This document shows, piece after piece, positions 53,377 to 62,017 of a stretch of 64,000 nt of DNA (position 1 is its first letter; every line of letters begins with the position of its first letter). Below the pieces are notes generated by a model. That model was not told the origin of the DNA. It worked only from the letters and a program-made list of their open reading frames with translations, and made no database searches. The position numbers were made by a program, and so were the translations under genes. The DNA is from Myxococcus dinghuensis (GTDB taxonomy: Bacteria > Myxococcota > Myxococcia > Myxococcales > Myxococcaceae): positions 101,775 to 165,774 of the forward strand of contig NZ_JAKCFB010000021.1 of the NCBI RefSeq assembly GCF_024198235.1, written 5' to 3'.

Positions 53377-54066
53377 TCAAGCTGCCGTGGGCGCGTGGGC
53401 CTCCAGTGGTGCCTCCCGGGGCTCCCGCGCCGACCAGGCGATGCTCAACTGCGCGGCCCAGTACAGCAGCATGACGGCGTAGCTCCCGCCGGGCAGGGGA
53501 CGGACGAAGAGCTTGATGGCGAGCAGCCCGTCGCTCGCGGCGAACAGCAGCGCCCCCGCGAAGGCGGTCCATTGCCGCTGTCGAGGCACCTCGGCGGAGT
53601 TCATCAAGGCCGCGGCGCGCCACGCCATGGTGCAGATGACGGCGACATAGAGCGTGACCGGCACCGTCATCTCCCCCAGCCACGGGTGGAGCAGCACGCT
53701 GGCGCCCACGGCCAGCACGAGGAACGGCAGCGCCCTGCCGGGGCTCGGCGCCCGCGTCGCCTGGAGATACGCGACGGTGTACCCCAGGTGCGCCAGCAGG
53801 AACGCGCCCAGCCCGGGCAGGAAGAATCCCGGCCCTAGCTCCAGCAGCACGTCTCCCAGCAGCGACAGCCCCAGCCCCGCGAGAATCCAGCGGGCGTAGC
53901 GTGTCCGCGTCGGCCACATCCACGCGAGCAGGCAGAGCATCGGCAGGGCTTTCGTCACCAGCCGGAGTCCCCGCTGTGGCTCGCCCAGCGTGAGCAGGAA
54001 CCCCAGGGCTCCGACCGCGCCCACCGCCGCGAGGGCCTTCACCGCACCGTTCGATGCACCATGCAT
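53377..54066 (-). CDS. YhhN-family membrane protein (lysoplasmalogenase-like)
   Basis: A 229-residue polytopic protein with about eight helices. YhhN/TMEM86 signatures are present: the acidic residue region GLGLSLLGDVLLELGPGFFL, a later AHLGYTVAYL, and the ALLFAASDGLLAIKLFV motif. Eukaryotic members cleave the vinyl-ether bond of lysoplasmalogens. Myxobacteria are among the bacteria known to contain plasmalogen-type ether lipids, so such an activity would be meaningful here. ATG 54066 is chosen; a GTG at 54075 would add three residues. Stands alone. Confidence 0.85.
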   Translation of the reverse strand: MHGASNGAVKALAAVGAVGALGFLLTLGEPQRGLRLVTKALPMLCLLAWMWPTRTRYARWILAGLGLSLLGDVLLELGPGFFLPGLGAFLLAHLGYTVAYLQATRAPSPGRALPFLVLAVGASVLLHPWLGEMTVPVTLYVAVICTMAWRAAALMNSAEVPRQRQWTAFAGALLFAASDGLLAIKLFVRPLPGGSYAVMLLYWAAQLSIAWSAREPREAPLEAHAPTAA

Positions 54067-54433
54067 GGGCGCCACCTTATCCTGGTCGAGCGACCGGCGG
54101 TCCGCCGCCTGTCACCCGCGCTACCGGGCTCCGGACCCCGAGGACGATGCCGGCTGACCCCGGTGCTACGTATTTTCCCACGTGTCGCGGCCATGCGCGT
54201 GCCGCCTGGACCGTTGCGGGGATTGCCTCCGTGGCCGGGGCGGGTGTCGGCTGATTCCCTCCGCGGTGCTACCTGACGCAATGCCTGTCGGATGGCTCAC
54301 GTGCCCGCGTGTTCTCACGCATGGGCGCCGAGCCAGACGCAGACCCCGTGCCTTCCATGTGTCTCGACGGATGACCGCGGTGAACCCATGAGTCGTGGCT
54401 CCGTCACATCCTTCGATACAAATGGAGCGAGAC
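54067..54433. other. Divergent intergenic region
   Basis: About 370 bases between yhhN and the EGF-repeat lipoprotein gene. No supported gene or RNA; the open frames are Arg/Pro-rich. A modestly AT-richer patch near 54405-54430 precedes the lipoprotein start. Confidence 0.35.
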
Positions 54434-56464
54434 ATGAAGGTGAGTCGAGTGGCCACGGAATGGCGCCTGTTGTTCGCCGCCGTGGCGATTTCCATCCTGG
54501 GCGCGTGTGGTGTCAGTCCTGAAGGCGAGGACGGGCTGCCTGTGAATGAGTCCGCGGCGGAGCTGCGAGACGAGGCGAAGCCCGAGGAACTCGCGGTCGC
54601 GGACCCCTACGCCAAGGCCGTGGCGCAAGGGGGCGTCACCGCCGTCCTCAACCCACAGAACGCGGTCGGCGCTCCGGACGGGAACGTCGCGACCATGTTG
54701 GCGGTGCTCGGGGGCTCACTGGTGCTCGACATGGGCACGGACCAGGGCACCGGCCCCCTGCGCATCTACTACCGGGGCCTCTCCGTGGCGTTGATCGCGA
54801 CGGTGGAGTTCCTGCGCGCCGACATGAGCATCATCGCCACCGGTCAGGCGCAGTTGCTCGACCTGGGCCTGGGTGATTTCTCCACGCTCGTCCCCTACAC
54901 CAACTCCACGCCCTATCGGTATGTGCGCCTGCGCGGCGGCCTGCTCTCCATCTACATGGTCGATGCCGTCGAGGCGACGGGTCCCCTGTGCGGCGACGGC
55001 CGGGTGACCGGCAGCGAGCAATGTGACGACGGCAACCGCACGTCCGGCGACGGCTGTAGCAGCACCTGCCAGGTGGAGACCGGCTTCACCTGTCAGGGCC
55101 AGCCGAGCGTCTGCACCGACATCAACGAGTGCGCCAACGGCACCGCGCAGTGCTCCGTGAACGCCACCTGCACCAACACCCGTGGCAGCTACACCTGCGC
55201 GTGCAAGGGGGGCTACACGGGCAACGGCCGGACCTGCAACGACATCAACGAGTGCACCAACGGCACCGCGACCTGCTCCCCCAACGGCACCTGCACCAAC
55301 ACGCCGGGCTCGTACTCCTGTACCTGCAACGCGGGGTACAGTGGCAACGGCCGGACCTGCACGGACGTCAACGAGTGCACCAACGGCACCGCGACGTGCT
55401 CCGCCAACGCGACCTGCTCCAACACCCAGGGCAGCTACACCTGCGCGTGCAAGGCCGGGTACACGGGCAATGGCCGGACCTGCAATGACATCAACGAGTG
55501 CACCAACGGCACCGCGACGTGCTCCTCCAACGGCACCTGCACCAACACGCCGGGCTCGTACACCTGCGCGTGCAAGCCGGGGTACGCGGGTGACGGCCGG
55601 ACCTGCACCGACGTCAACGAGTGCACCAACGGCACCTCGCAGTGCTCCGCGAACGCGACCTGCTCCAACACCCAGGGCAGCTACTCCTGCACCTGCAAGT
55701 CCGGCTACACGGGCAACGGCCGGACCTGCAACGACGTCAACGAGTGCACCAACGGCACCGCGACGTGCTCCGCGAACGCGACCTGCTCGAACACCCAGGG
55801 CAGCTACACCTGCGCGTGCAAGGCGGGGTACTCGGGCGACGGCCGCACCTGCAATGACATCAACGAGTGCACCAACGGCACGGCGACGTGCCAGCCCGGT
55901 CAGCGCTGCGTGAATCGCGCCGGTGGCTACGACTGCGTGCCCGGCAGTTGCCCGGCCCCGCTGGTGCTGTGCGGCAGCCTGTGCGTGAACGCGAACACGG
56001 ACACGACCAACTGCGGCTGCTGCGGCAACCGCTGCGGCGCGGGGAAGACCTGCAGCGCCGGCACCTGCAAGAGCCCGCTGTCCGAGGAGGGCTCCGTGGG
56101 TGGTGGTGACGAGGGCTTCATCGTCCGCATGCCCACGGGCATGCTCATCGACTACGGCCACGAGGGCCTCTCCGCGGGCGAGGGGGCCGAGGCGGATGGC
56201 CGGACCCTCGAGGTCGTGGGCTGGGGCATCGACGGCGAGCCGCCGATGGGCACGTATGACCTGTGCCGCAAGAGCGTGAGCCTGGAGCCGGCGCAGGCGC
56301 AGGCGGGTGACGACCTGGCGTCCTATCCGCTCCGGGTGACGCTGCCGGATGGCGGGGAGCGCGTGCTCACCGGCCGTGTCATCGACGCGAGCGCGGGGGT
56401 CTCCTGCTCTCCCGAGCACCCGTCGTACGTCGGCTCCATCACCCTCGAGCCGATGCCGCAGTGA
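54434..56464 (+). CDS. EGF-repeat surface lipoprotein
   Basis: A 676-residue lipoprotein (lipobox LGAC, Cys25). Residues about 60-185 form a sandwich domain that repeats in exported myxobacterial proteins. A Myxococcus disulfide repeat follows (CGDGRVTGSEQCDDGNRTSG, DGCSSTCQVETGFTC). Then come six 41-residue calcium-binding-type EGF domains (D[IV]NEC, NGT, C, GSY.C.C, GY.G.GRTC) and a seventh, partial one. A Cys-rich module (CGSLCVNANTDTTNCGCCGN) and a 120-residue C-terminal domain complete it. Such chains usually mediate adhesion or calcium-dependent rigidity outside the cell. The DNA of the EGF block is highly repetitive. A hairpin follows. Confidence 0.92.
   Translation: MKVSRVATEWRLLFAAVAISILGACGVSPEGEDGLPVNESAAELRDEAKPEELAVADPYAKAVAQGGVTAVLNPQNAVGAPDGNVATMLAVLGGSLVLDMGTDQGTGPLRIYYRGLSVALIATVEFLRADMSIIATGQAQLLDLGLGDFSTLVPYTNSTPYRYVRLRGGLLSIYMVDAVEATGPLCGDGRVTGSEQCDDGNRTSGDGCSSTCQVETGFTCQGQPSVCTDINECANGTAQCSVNATCTNTRGSYTCACKGGYTGNGRTCNDINECTNGTATCSPNGTCTNTPGSYSCTCNAGYSGNGRTCTDVNECTNGTATCSANATCSNTQGSYTCACKAGYTGNGRTCNDINECTNGTATCSSNGTCTNTPGSYTCACKPGYAGDGRTCTDVNECTNGTSQCSANATCSNTQGSYSCTCKSGYTGNGRTCNDVNECTNGTATCSANATCSNTQGSYTCACKAGYSGDGRTCNDINECTNGTATCQPGQRCVNRAGGYDCVPGSCPAPLVLCGSLCVNANTDTTNCGCCGNRCGAGKTCSAGTCKSPLSEEGSVGGGDEGFIVRMPTGMLIDYGHEGLSAGEGAEADGRTLEVVGWGIDGEPPMGTYDLCRKSVSLEPAQAQAGDDLASYPLRVTLPDGGERVLTGRVIDASAGVSCSPEHPSYVGSITLEPMPQ
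55115..55852 (+). repeat. Six tandem 123-bp EGF-domain repeats
   Basis: Six 123-bp in-frame units encode the EGF domains; a partial seventh begins at 55853. Units 2 and 4 share the CS(P/S)NGTCTNTPGSY version and units 3, 5 and 6 the CSANATCSNTQGSY version, so the block grew partly by duplication of 246-bp pairs. Confidence 0.9.
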
Positions 56465-56475
56465 CGTGAGCGCGC

Positions 56476-56500
56476 GACGCGCGGGGAGCCTCCGCGCGTC
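56476..56500. terminator. Bidirectional hairpin after EGF-repeat gene
   Basis: Perfect 9-bp arms GACGCGCGG / CCGCGCGTC with a 7-base loop between convergent stops at 56464 and 56546. Confidence 0.6.
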
Positions 56501-56545
56501 GTGAGCGTGTCGTCCTCCACGGAGGCGTCGGCGCCGTGGGGGACG

Positions 56546-57832
56546 CTACGCGCCGGACAGCCGGCTCTCTCTCAGTGTCCCGTCGTCGCGCACCGTGAGG
56601 AAGCAGCGCGCCCCGGGGTGCCAGGCGGTGGGCACGAGCCCAGGCTCCTCGTGGAGCCGCTCTCCTGTCTCCGAGTCCCAGACCTGCGTGCCCGTGTCCG
56701 CCGCGCTCGCGAACAAGCGGGTCCCGTCGCCGCGGAACTCACCGCGAGGTCCCGGGAACCAGCGCAGCAGCGCTCCGCGCTCGACGTCGAAGAGCAGCGC
56801 CGCGTCGAGCAGGTGGTCCACGTCGCCGCCGAGCCCCCACAACGCGAGGGTCCTCGGGCCGAGGAAGCAGCTCGGGCCGTCCCAGAAGTAGGGGATGTCG
56901 CGCAGGGATTGGCGGGAGGGCCCGTCCTCGGACTCCCAGACGTTCTCGCGCAGCCAGCGGCGCAGCGAGAGCGTGGTGGGGATTCCCACGGGGTGCCAGA
57001 CCCAGCCATCGTCCAGGAGCCACTCCCCGTCCGGCGAGACGGTGAGACCGCAGTGGAAGTAGTCGAGCGAGTGTTCGGCGGGGCCGTCCTCGTTGTCGAC
57101 CGCGTCGCCCCGCGGCGTGAGCAGCTCGCCGGTGGCGGGGTCGGAGACGTCGAGCCGGTTCCACTGCGTCGCGTGCACGATGCGCGCGCGCCCTTCGTCC
57201 TGGAAGAAGGCCACGGAGAAGCTGCAACGGGTCTCGTGGTAGTCCCCTCGGTCCAGCCGCATCGTCACCGCGCCGGAGCGCAGGGAGACGACGACGCCCC
57301 GCGAGCCGAACCGGTTGGCCACGGCCGCGAAGCCACCGCAGTCCGAGACGCGCAGCTCCAGCTCGGCGTCCAACGTGACGGACTCAGGCGGCAGGGTGCC
57401 GACGCGGGTCGTGTCGCCCGCGTCGAGGTCGAGCAGGAGGAGTCCTCCTGTCGCGTCCACGGCGAGCCACCGCGAGTGGGCCTCCGTCCCCACCGGGGCG
57501 ATGGCGCGGGGCGCGGCCCCCTCGAACGCGGTCAGCGAGAGGTCGCGGTGCTCGAAGCGAAGCGACGTCTGCCGGACGCGCGGCCGGGGAACGCCACGCG
57601 TCCCGATGAGACAGGAGAGACGCATCTCGATGGCGCGCTGACACGCGGCGCAGAGAGGACGGTCCGCCAGCGTGAGCGGAGCCTCCGTCCGCGCGCAGTC
57701 CTCGCACAGCGCGTGGCGCTCGTCACCCTGGCCCGTGAAGAAGAGGAAGTAGCAGGCCTCCGGGTCGCTCGGCAGGTGGTGACAGGCGCGTCCCGCGACG
57801 GGGGCGGCGTGTCCACAGGCGAGCGGCTCCAT
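56546..57832 (-). CDS. Cys/His-rich N-terminus plus WD-like propeller protein
   Basis: A 428-residue cytoplasmic protein. The first about 75 residues contain a cluster of Cys and His (LACGHAAPVAGRACHH, HALCEDCART, LCAACQRAIEMRLSC) that looks like one or two zinc ribbons. The rest alternates strands with WD/quinoprotein-like phrases (RWLAVDATGGLLLLDLDAGD, GLTVSPDGEWLLDDGWVW, LLFDVERGALLRWFPGPRGE, TGTQVWDSETGERLHEE), a seven-bladed propeller. No signal peptide. Starts at the ATG at 57832. Function unknown; a binding scaffold is likely. Confidence 0.7.
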   Translation of the reverse strand: MEPLACGHAAPVAGRACHHLPSDPEACYFLFFTGQGDERHALCEDCARTEAPLTLADRPLCAACQRAIEMRLSCLIGTRGVPRPRVRQTSLRFEHRDLSLTAFEGAAPRAIAPVGTEAHSRWLAVDATGGLLLLDLDAGDTTRVGTLPPESVTLDAELELRVSDCGGFAAVANRFGSRGVVVSLRSGAVTMRLDRGDYHETRCSFSVAFFQDEGRARIVHATQWNRLDVSDPATGELLTPRGDAVDNEDGPAEHSLDYFHCGLTVSPDGEWLLDDGWVWHPVGIPTTLSLRRWLRENVWESEDGPSRQSLRDIPYFWDGPSCFLGPRTLALWGLGGDVDHLLDAALLFDVERGALLRWFPGPRGEFRGDGTRLFASAADTGTQVWDSETGERLHEEPGLVPTAWHPGARCFLTVRDDGTLRESRLSGA

Positions 57833-57917
57833 CGGGTTCCTCCAGGTGCGGTGGGCAGCCGTGGCTTCGCACTCCTCGCCGCGGTCCGCAAGCCGCATGG
57901 AGGCTGCCGTGCCGCGC

Positions 57918-57955
57918 GGCCGGGCACGGCGCCTGGTGGAGGTCCGTGCCCGGCC
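57918..57955. terminator. Strong hairpin after the Vps62-like gene
   Basis: Perfect 12-bp arms GGCCGGGCACGG / CCGTGCCCGGCC with a 14-base loop, 16 bases downstream (minus strand) of the stop at 57972. The longest perfect stem seen in the window. Confidence 0.65.
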
Positions 57956-57971
57956 AATTCCTGCGGGGTGA

Positions 57972-60900
57972 CTACTCCAGCTCCCCGTAATCCGGATGGG
58001 TGAAGTCCTTCTGCATGGGGCCCCCGGGGCCGCCGTTGAGGATGCACTCCCCGGAGGCCTTCGAGACGACGTTGTCACAGCCCGACTTCGCGTTGCCCCA
58101 GCCCGCGGTGATGTTGAGCCAGGAGAGGGAGCCCGTGAACGAGCCTTGCGGCTGCCACGGGAAGACCACGGGCTTCTCCCACGTCTTCCACGCGGCGCCC
58201 CGGTTGGTGACGTCCTTCAAGGAGTCGCCGTTGTAGAGGTTCATGTATTCGTGCACCGCGGCGTCGGGATAGAGCCCGTGGGAGCCGAGCGCGGAGTAGG
58301 CCTCCGGATGCAGGTCGGCCATCGGCAGCAGCTTGCCGCCGTATCCGAAGACGGGCGCCTTGCCGTGCTGGCTCATGGTCACCTGCGTGGGCCGTCCGTC
58401 GACGAACCTCACCGTGAGGTGCTCCCAGTCGCCCACGTGGTTGCCCAGTTGCATCCAGTAGCCGAGGCAGGTGTCCCCGAGCCGACCGCCGATGCAGACA
58501 TGCTTGCCGAAGTTGAAGGCGTAGAAGGTCCAGTAGACGACGTCGGTGATGTTCGTGGGCGTCCCGGCGACGGTCCTCGGGATGACCTGCGCGTAGACGG
58601 GCACGTGTTGCTGGTTGGGATCGAGCCCGTGCAGGAACGGCGGGTTTGTGCAGTCATCGCAGCCGAGCGGTATCCGCGTCGTCAGATGACCGCCCACCTC
58701 TTGGGTGTTCTCGAGGAAGTACTCCGTCGTGGAGGGCAGGAAGAACTCGTCGGAGTGGAGCCAGACGCGCGGCGCGAACTGGATGACGGCGTAGTCGTCC
58801 ACGAAGCCGCCCGAGAACTCGGGGTTGTCGAGCGCGCTGCGGTTGAGGGCCCAGACCTTGGGCAGTGGAAGGCCGGGCAGGTAGCGACCCGCGACGGCGC
58901 TCAGCGTGGAGGTGTACAGCGCCTGGGGGACGTCGGTCCGGGCCTCGAGCAGGGTGACGCTCGATTTGGCGCCCTTGGCCCCCGCGTCGTCCCACACCTT
59001 GTGCGAGGCGACCTGGACGGCGAATTCGCTCCGGACGCAGCGCATGGCGTCGAGGGCGGGCTTGTAGAAGTCGTTGGTCGCGATGCCGCCCAGGCAGGTG
59101 TAGCCGTCGTAGGGGATGGCTTGCCAGAAGCTCCCCTTGAGTCCGCCGGACGTCCCCTCGCTGGTCCAGACCAGGGTGTAGTCCTTGGGGCGGAGCAGCA
59201 ACCCGCCATAGCCCTTGTCCTTGACGACGAAGGCGGCGCGCGGCGCCACCCCGTGGCTGGGCATGGCGACGTCGCCCAGCGAGTAGTAGCCCTGGGCCTC
59301 GTTCGCGGCGGGGCGCCAGACGGAGAGGTTGCCGGAGGCGCCCGTGCCCCGGTCGTCGTAGATGAACTGGAAGCTGGTCACGAGCCTGGCTTCGAGGTGG
59401 TCCATGTACTGGAGCCGTCCCTTGTCCGTGCGGACCGTGAAGTCGCAGCTCTTGCCCGGCTGGCTCGTGCCGGCGACGAGGTAGGGGCCGCCCTCCATGT
59501 TGCGCAGGGCCACGGTGAGGCGCGCGACGGTGGGTGAGACGAGGACCGATTCGGCGACCGGGGTGTCGGTGCCATTCGACAGGTAGAGGATGGGACCCGC
59601 GGTCGACTCCAGGTCGATGGTGACGATTTCGTCGTCGGGCCCGGTGCGACTCAGGAGCAGGGTGCGGTTGCCCGCATGTTTCACCTGGGGGCCGCCGGAC
59701 GACTGCCATTGTCCATAGACGACGTTGGTGTTGCGCTGCGTGGGGGATTCGATGAAGAGGGCGGCGACCTTCCCGTCCATGTAGCTTCCGCTGGCCAGGT
59801 CGGTGTCCTGGGTGAGCACCTGGTAGGTGCCGTAGAAGTTGGTCTGCGCATGGAGCGTCACGCGGAACCCCTCGGGTATCCTGAGGGAGCGGAACGTGGC
59901 GCTCGTCAGGCCGAGTTGCTCCAGCGTGTATCGACCCGGACGCAGCTCCCGCGAGTCCCCCGTGAAATCGGGCTGGGTGAACACCGTCACCGGGGCCTCG
60001 ACGTGGATGCTGGAGGTCTGCAGGTTGACGACGTGGCCGGTCAGGTCCGTGTCCCGCGTGAAGATGTGCTGCGTGCCCTGGAAGCCCGAGTCCGTGTAGA
60101 GGGTGACCTTCCATCCTCGGGGCACGTGGACCGCGTTGATGGCGTCGTTGCCGACGGTGAGTTGGTTCATGTCGAACCAGCCCAGGTCGAGCGCCTGTCC
60201 GGAGGTCGGCGAGCCACCCACGGGGTAGACGCGTGCCGTCACCTTCCAGGTCGGCGCGGCGGTGTCGTAGATGAGGGGCAGGATGCCGCCGTCGAGCGGG
60301 TCCTCCCACGCCGTGAGGATGGGACCGTTCCAGCCGCAGGCGCCGCCGCCCGTCAGCGTCGCGACCTGGTCGCCCGGCTCACGCGTCTCGATTCCCGCGC
60401 GGGCCCAACCGTCCACGGCGAAGGCGGAGTAGGGCAGGATGAACGGTGTGCCGCGCAGGTCGACCGTCGCCCGTCCGGAGGCGCCTCCGGTGCAGGCCAT
60501 CGCGGTGGCGTAGGGCATGACCGTGACGACGGGGCCCGTGCCCGCGTGCGTGAGTCTTCCGGTGGAGGTCGTGAACGTCTTGTCCCAGGCGCGCACGCGC
60601 AGCGTGAAGGGGTCGATGCGCAGCTTGTGGAAGACGGTCCGGACCGTGGTGCCGGGGGAGTGGACGCCCGCGGCGTACTCGGAGACGTTGGAGAAGAGGC
60701 TCGACTCGGGGAGCGTGAGGTACTCCGCCGGCGTGCCCGCCATCCCGTGGCAGTACGCCATCCAGGGCTTGCTCCGGTTCCCCTCGTAGTAGAGGACGAA
60801 CTCGCCGTCCTTCGCGAGGTACACCTGGCTCTTGATGTCCTGGCACGTCGTCGGAAGCGCGGCGAGGGATTGCAGGACCGCGCCGGGCGTCTCGGGTGGA

Positions 60901-61019
60901 GGGGGTTCCACGGACGTGGGCTCTGGCTGACACCCCGAGGAGAGGGCGACGAGGCCCGCGAGGAACACACCGCGCCCCGAGCCACGGTGGCTCGTCGCGG
61001 ACTTCCATGGGTGATTCAT
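57972..61019 (-). CDS. GON / beta-gamma-crystallin / Vps62 multidomain lipoprotein
   Basis: A 1015-residue lipoprotein (lipobox SSGC, Cys30). Domains in order: GON domain at about 57-235 (TTCQDIKSQVYLAKDGEFVL, SKPWMAYCHGM, EYLTLPESSLFSNVSEYAAG), a family best known from animal ADAMTS proteins. Then come beta-gamma-crystallin-like halves at about 301-345 and 384-430 (VTLYTDSGFQGTQHIF, VTVFTQPDFTGDSRELRPG, VTLHAQTNFYGTYQVL), each a Greek-key strand pair that often binds calcium. A Vps62/DUF946-type domain fills about 560-1010 (DDYAVIQFAPRVWLHSDEFF, VVYWTFYAFNFGK, GDWEHLTVRFVDGRPTQVTM). Probably on the cell surface, binding or disturbing membranes or glycans; the true role is unknown. Confidence 0.87.
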   Translation of the reverse strand: MNHPWKSATSHRGSGRGVFLAGLVALSSGCQPEPTSVEPPPPETPGAVLQSLAALPTTCQDIKSQVYLAKDGEFVLYYEGNRSKPWMAYCHGMAGTPAEYLTLPESSLFSNVSEYAAGVHSPGTTVRTVFHKLRIDPFTLRVRAWDKTFTTSTGRLTHAGTGPVVTVMPYATAMACTGGASGRATVDLRGTPFILPYSAFAVDGWARAGIETREPGDQVATLTGGGACGWNGPILTAWEDPLDGGILPLIYDTAAPTWKVTARVYPVGGSPTSGQALDLGWFDMNQLTVGNDAINAVHVPRGWKVTLYTDSGFQGTQHIFTRDTDLTGHVVNLQTSSIHVEAPVTVFTQPDFTGDSRELRPGRYTLEQLGLTSATFRSLRIPEGFRVTLHAQTNFYGTYQVLTQDTDLASGSYMDGKVAALFIESPTQRNTNVVYGQWQSSGGPQVKHAGNRTLLLSRTGPDDEIVTIDLESTAGPILYLSNGTDTPVAESVLVSPTVARLTVALRNMEGGPYLVAGTSQPGKSCDFTVRTDKGRLQYMDHLEARLVTSFQFIYDDRGTGASGNLSVWRPAANEAQGYYSLGDVAMPSHGVAPRAAFVVKDKGYGGLLLRPKDYTLVWTSEGTSGGLKGSFWQAIPYDGYTCLGGIATNDFYKPALDAMRCVRSEFAVQVASHKVWDDAGAKGAKSSVTLLEARTDVPQALYTSTLSAVAGRYLPGLPLPKVWALNRSALDNPEFSGGFVDDYAVIQFAPRVWLHSDEFFLPSTTEYFLENTQEVGGHLTTRIPLGCDDCTNPPFLHGLDPNQQHVPVYAQVIPRTVAGTPTNITDVVYWTFYAFNFGKHVCIGGRLGDTCLGYWMQLGNHVGDWEHLTVRFVDGRPTQVTMSQHGKAPVFGYGGKLLPMADLHPEAYSALGSHGLYPDAAVHEYMNLYNGDSLKDVTNRGAAWKTWEKPVVFPWQPQGSFTGSLSWLNITAGWGNAKSGCDNVVSKASGECILNGGPGGPMQKDFTHPDYGELE

Positions 61020-61219
61020 TGCTGTGACCGATGCCTTTCCGGCCCCCACGGCGGACCGCGAGGGCTCCCCGCGGGCCGCGGAGGGAGCACTTCGACTCCG
61101 CACTGGAGACGGCGGCGAGGCACCGGGTGTTATTCGCGGCGATTTACACGCGGGGCTTCCACGGGTGTGGCGTCACGGACACGGTCTTCCTGGCCCCTGT
61201 CTTGCTGACCCTGTCTGGA

Positions 61220-62005
61220 ATGTGGCCTTCCTGCCTCGCAGCGCCCTTGTTGATCGCCGTGGTGGGGGGCGCGGTCCCCGAGCCGCGCGAGCCCCTGCGG
61301 GTCATGACCTACAACGTCCTCTACTCCGCGTCGGAGGAGGAGGTGGGCAGGTCCCTGGACGTCATCGAGCAGGAGGCGCCGGACATCCTCTGCCTGCGGG
61401 AGCTGACGCCGCGCTTCGCCAACGCGTTCCGGAAGCGGCTCGGGGCGAAGTACCCCCACACGAGGTTGCTGCCTCGCAAGGGCACCTGGGGCATGGGCAT
61501 CGCCAGCAAGTATCCGGTGACGCGCGCGGAGCCGTTCGCGCAGAAGCCACACCGGATGCCGGGGTTGGAGGCGGAGGTGCGCGTCGGCCGGCGAGGGTTG
61601 AAGGTCGCCTGCGTCCATCTCATGGCGCCGGGGGCACTGCACGCCAAGGACGACGACCTGTTCCAGTCCATGGCGAAGAACGCGGTGCTCCGCGGGAAGC
61701 AGGGCGAGGCCTTGGTGCGGCGGTACGCGAAGGAGAAGGGGCCGCTGCTGCTGCTGGGCGACATGAACGAGGAGCGCTCCGGCGAGGCGATGAAGGCCTT
61801 CGCCGCGGCGGGCTTCGACCATGCCTGCGACGGGCTGGAAGCGAAGTGTGGCGCCACCTGGCCGGGAGCGACATCCATGCTCCCCGCCGTTGTGGAGATC
61901 GACCACATCCTGGCCCGGCGACTCACGCTGTCCGACGCCAAGGTGCTGCGAACGGGAGGCTCGGACCACTACCCGGTGCGCGCGGTGCTGGCCTTCCCAC
62001 CGTGA
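61220..62005 (+). CDS. Secreted endonuclease/exonuclease/phosphatase (EEP) family protein
   Basis: A 261-residue exported member of the DNase I-like superfamily. The ATG at 61220 gives a short hydrophobic signal (MWPSCLAAPLLIAVVGGAV), although the frame is open to 61031. Catalytic motifs: MTYNVL (Asn32), LCLREL (Glu61), the GDMNEE Asp/Asn pair and SDHYPV (Asp-His). Substrate may be a nucleic acid, inositol phosphate or sphingolipid; the short length favours a nuclease or phosphodiesterase. Divergent from the Vps62-like gene (200 bases between) and convergent with the next gene, 12 bases apart. Confidence 0.85.
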   Translation: MWPSCLAAPLLIAVVGGAVPEPREPLRVMTYNVLYSASEEEVGRSLDVIEQEAPDILCLRELTPRFANAFRKRLGAKYPHTRLLPRKGTWGMGIASKYPVTRAEPFAQKPHRMPGLEAEVRVGRRGLKVACVHLMAPGALHAKDDDLFQSMAKNAVLRGKQGEALVRRYAKEKGPLLLLGDMNEERSGEAMKAFAAAGFDHACDGLEAKCGATWPGATSMLPAVVEIDHILARRLTLSDAKVLRTGGSDHYPVRAVLAFPP

Positions 62006-62017
62006 GCCGGGCCGAGG

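Noticed and set aside
54716..56419. 567-codon minus-strand frame within the EGF gene
   Set aside because: Ala/Val/Gly-rich repetitive product that only mirrors the EGF-repeat DNA.
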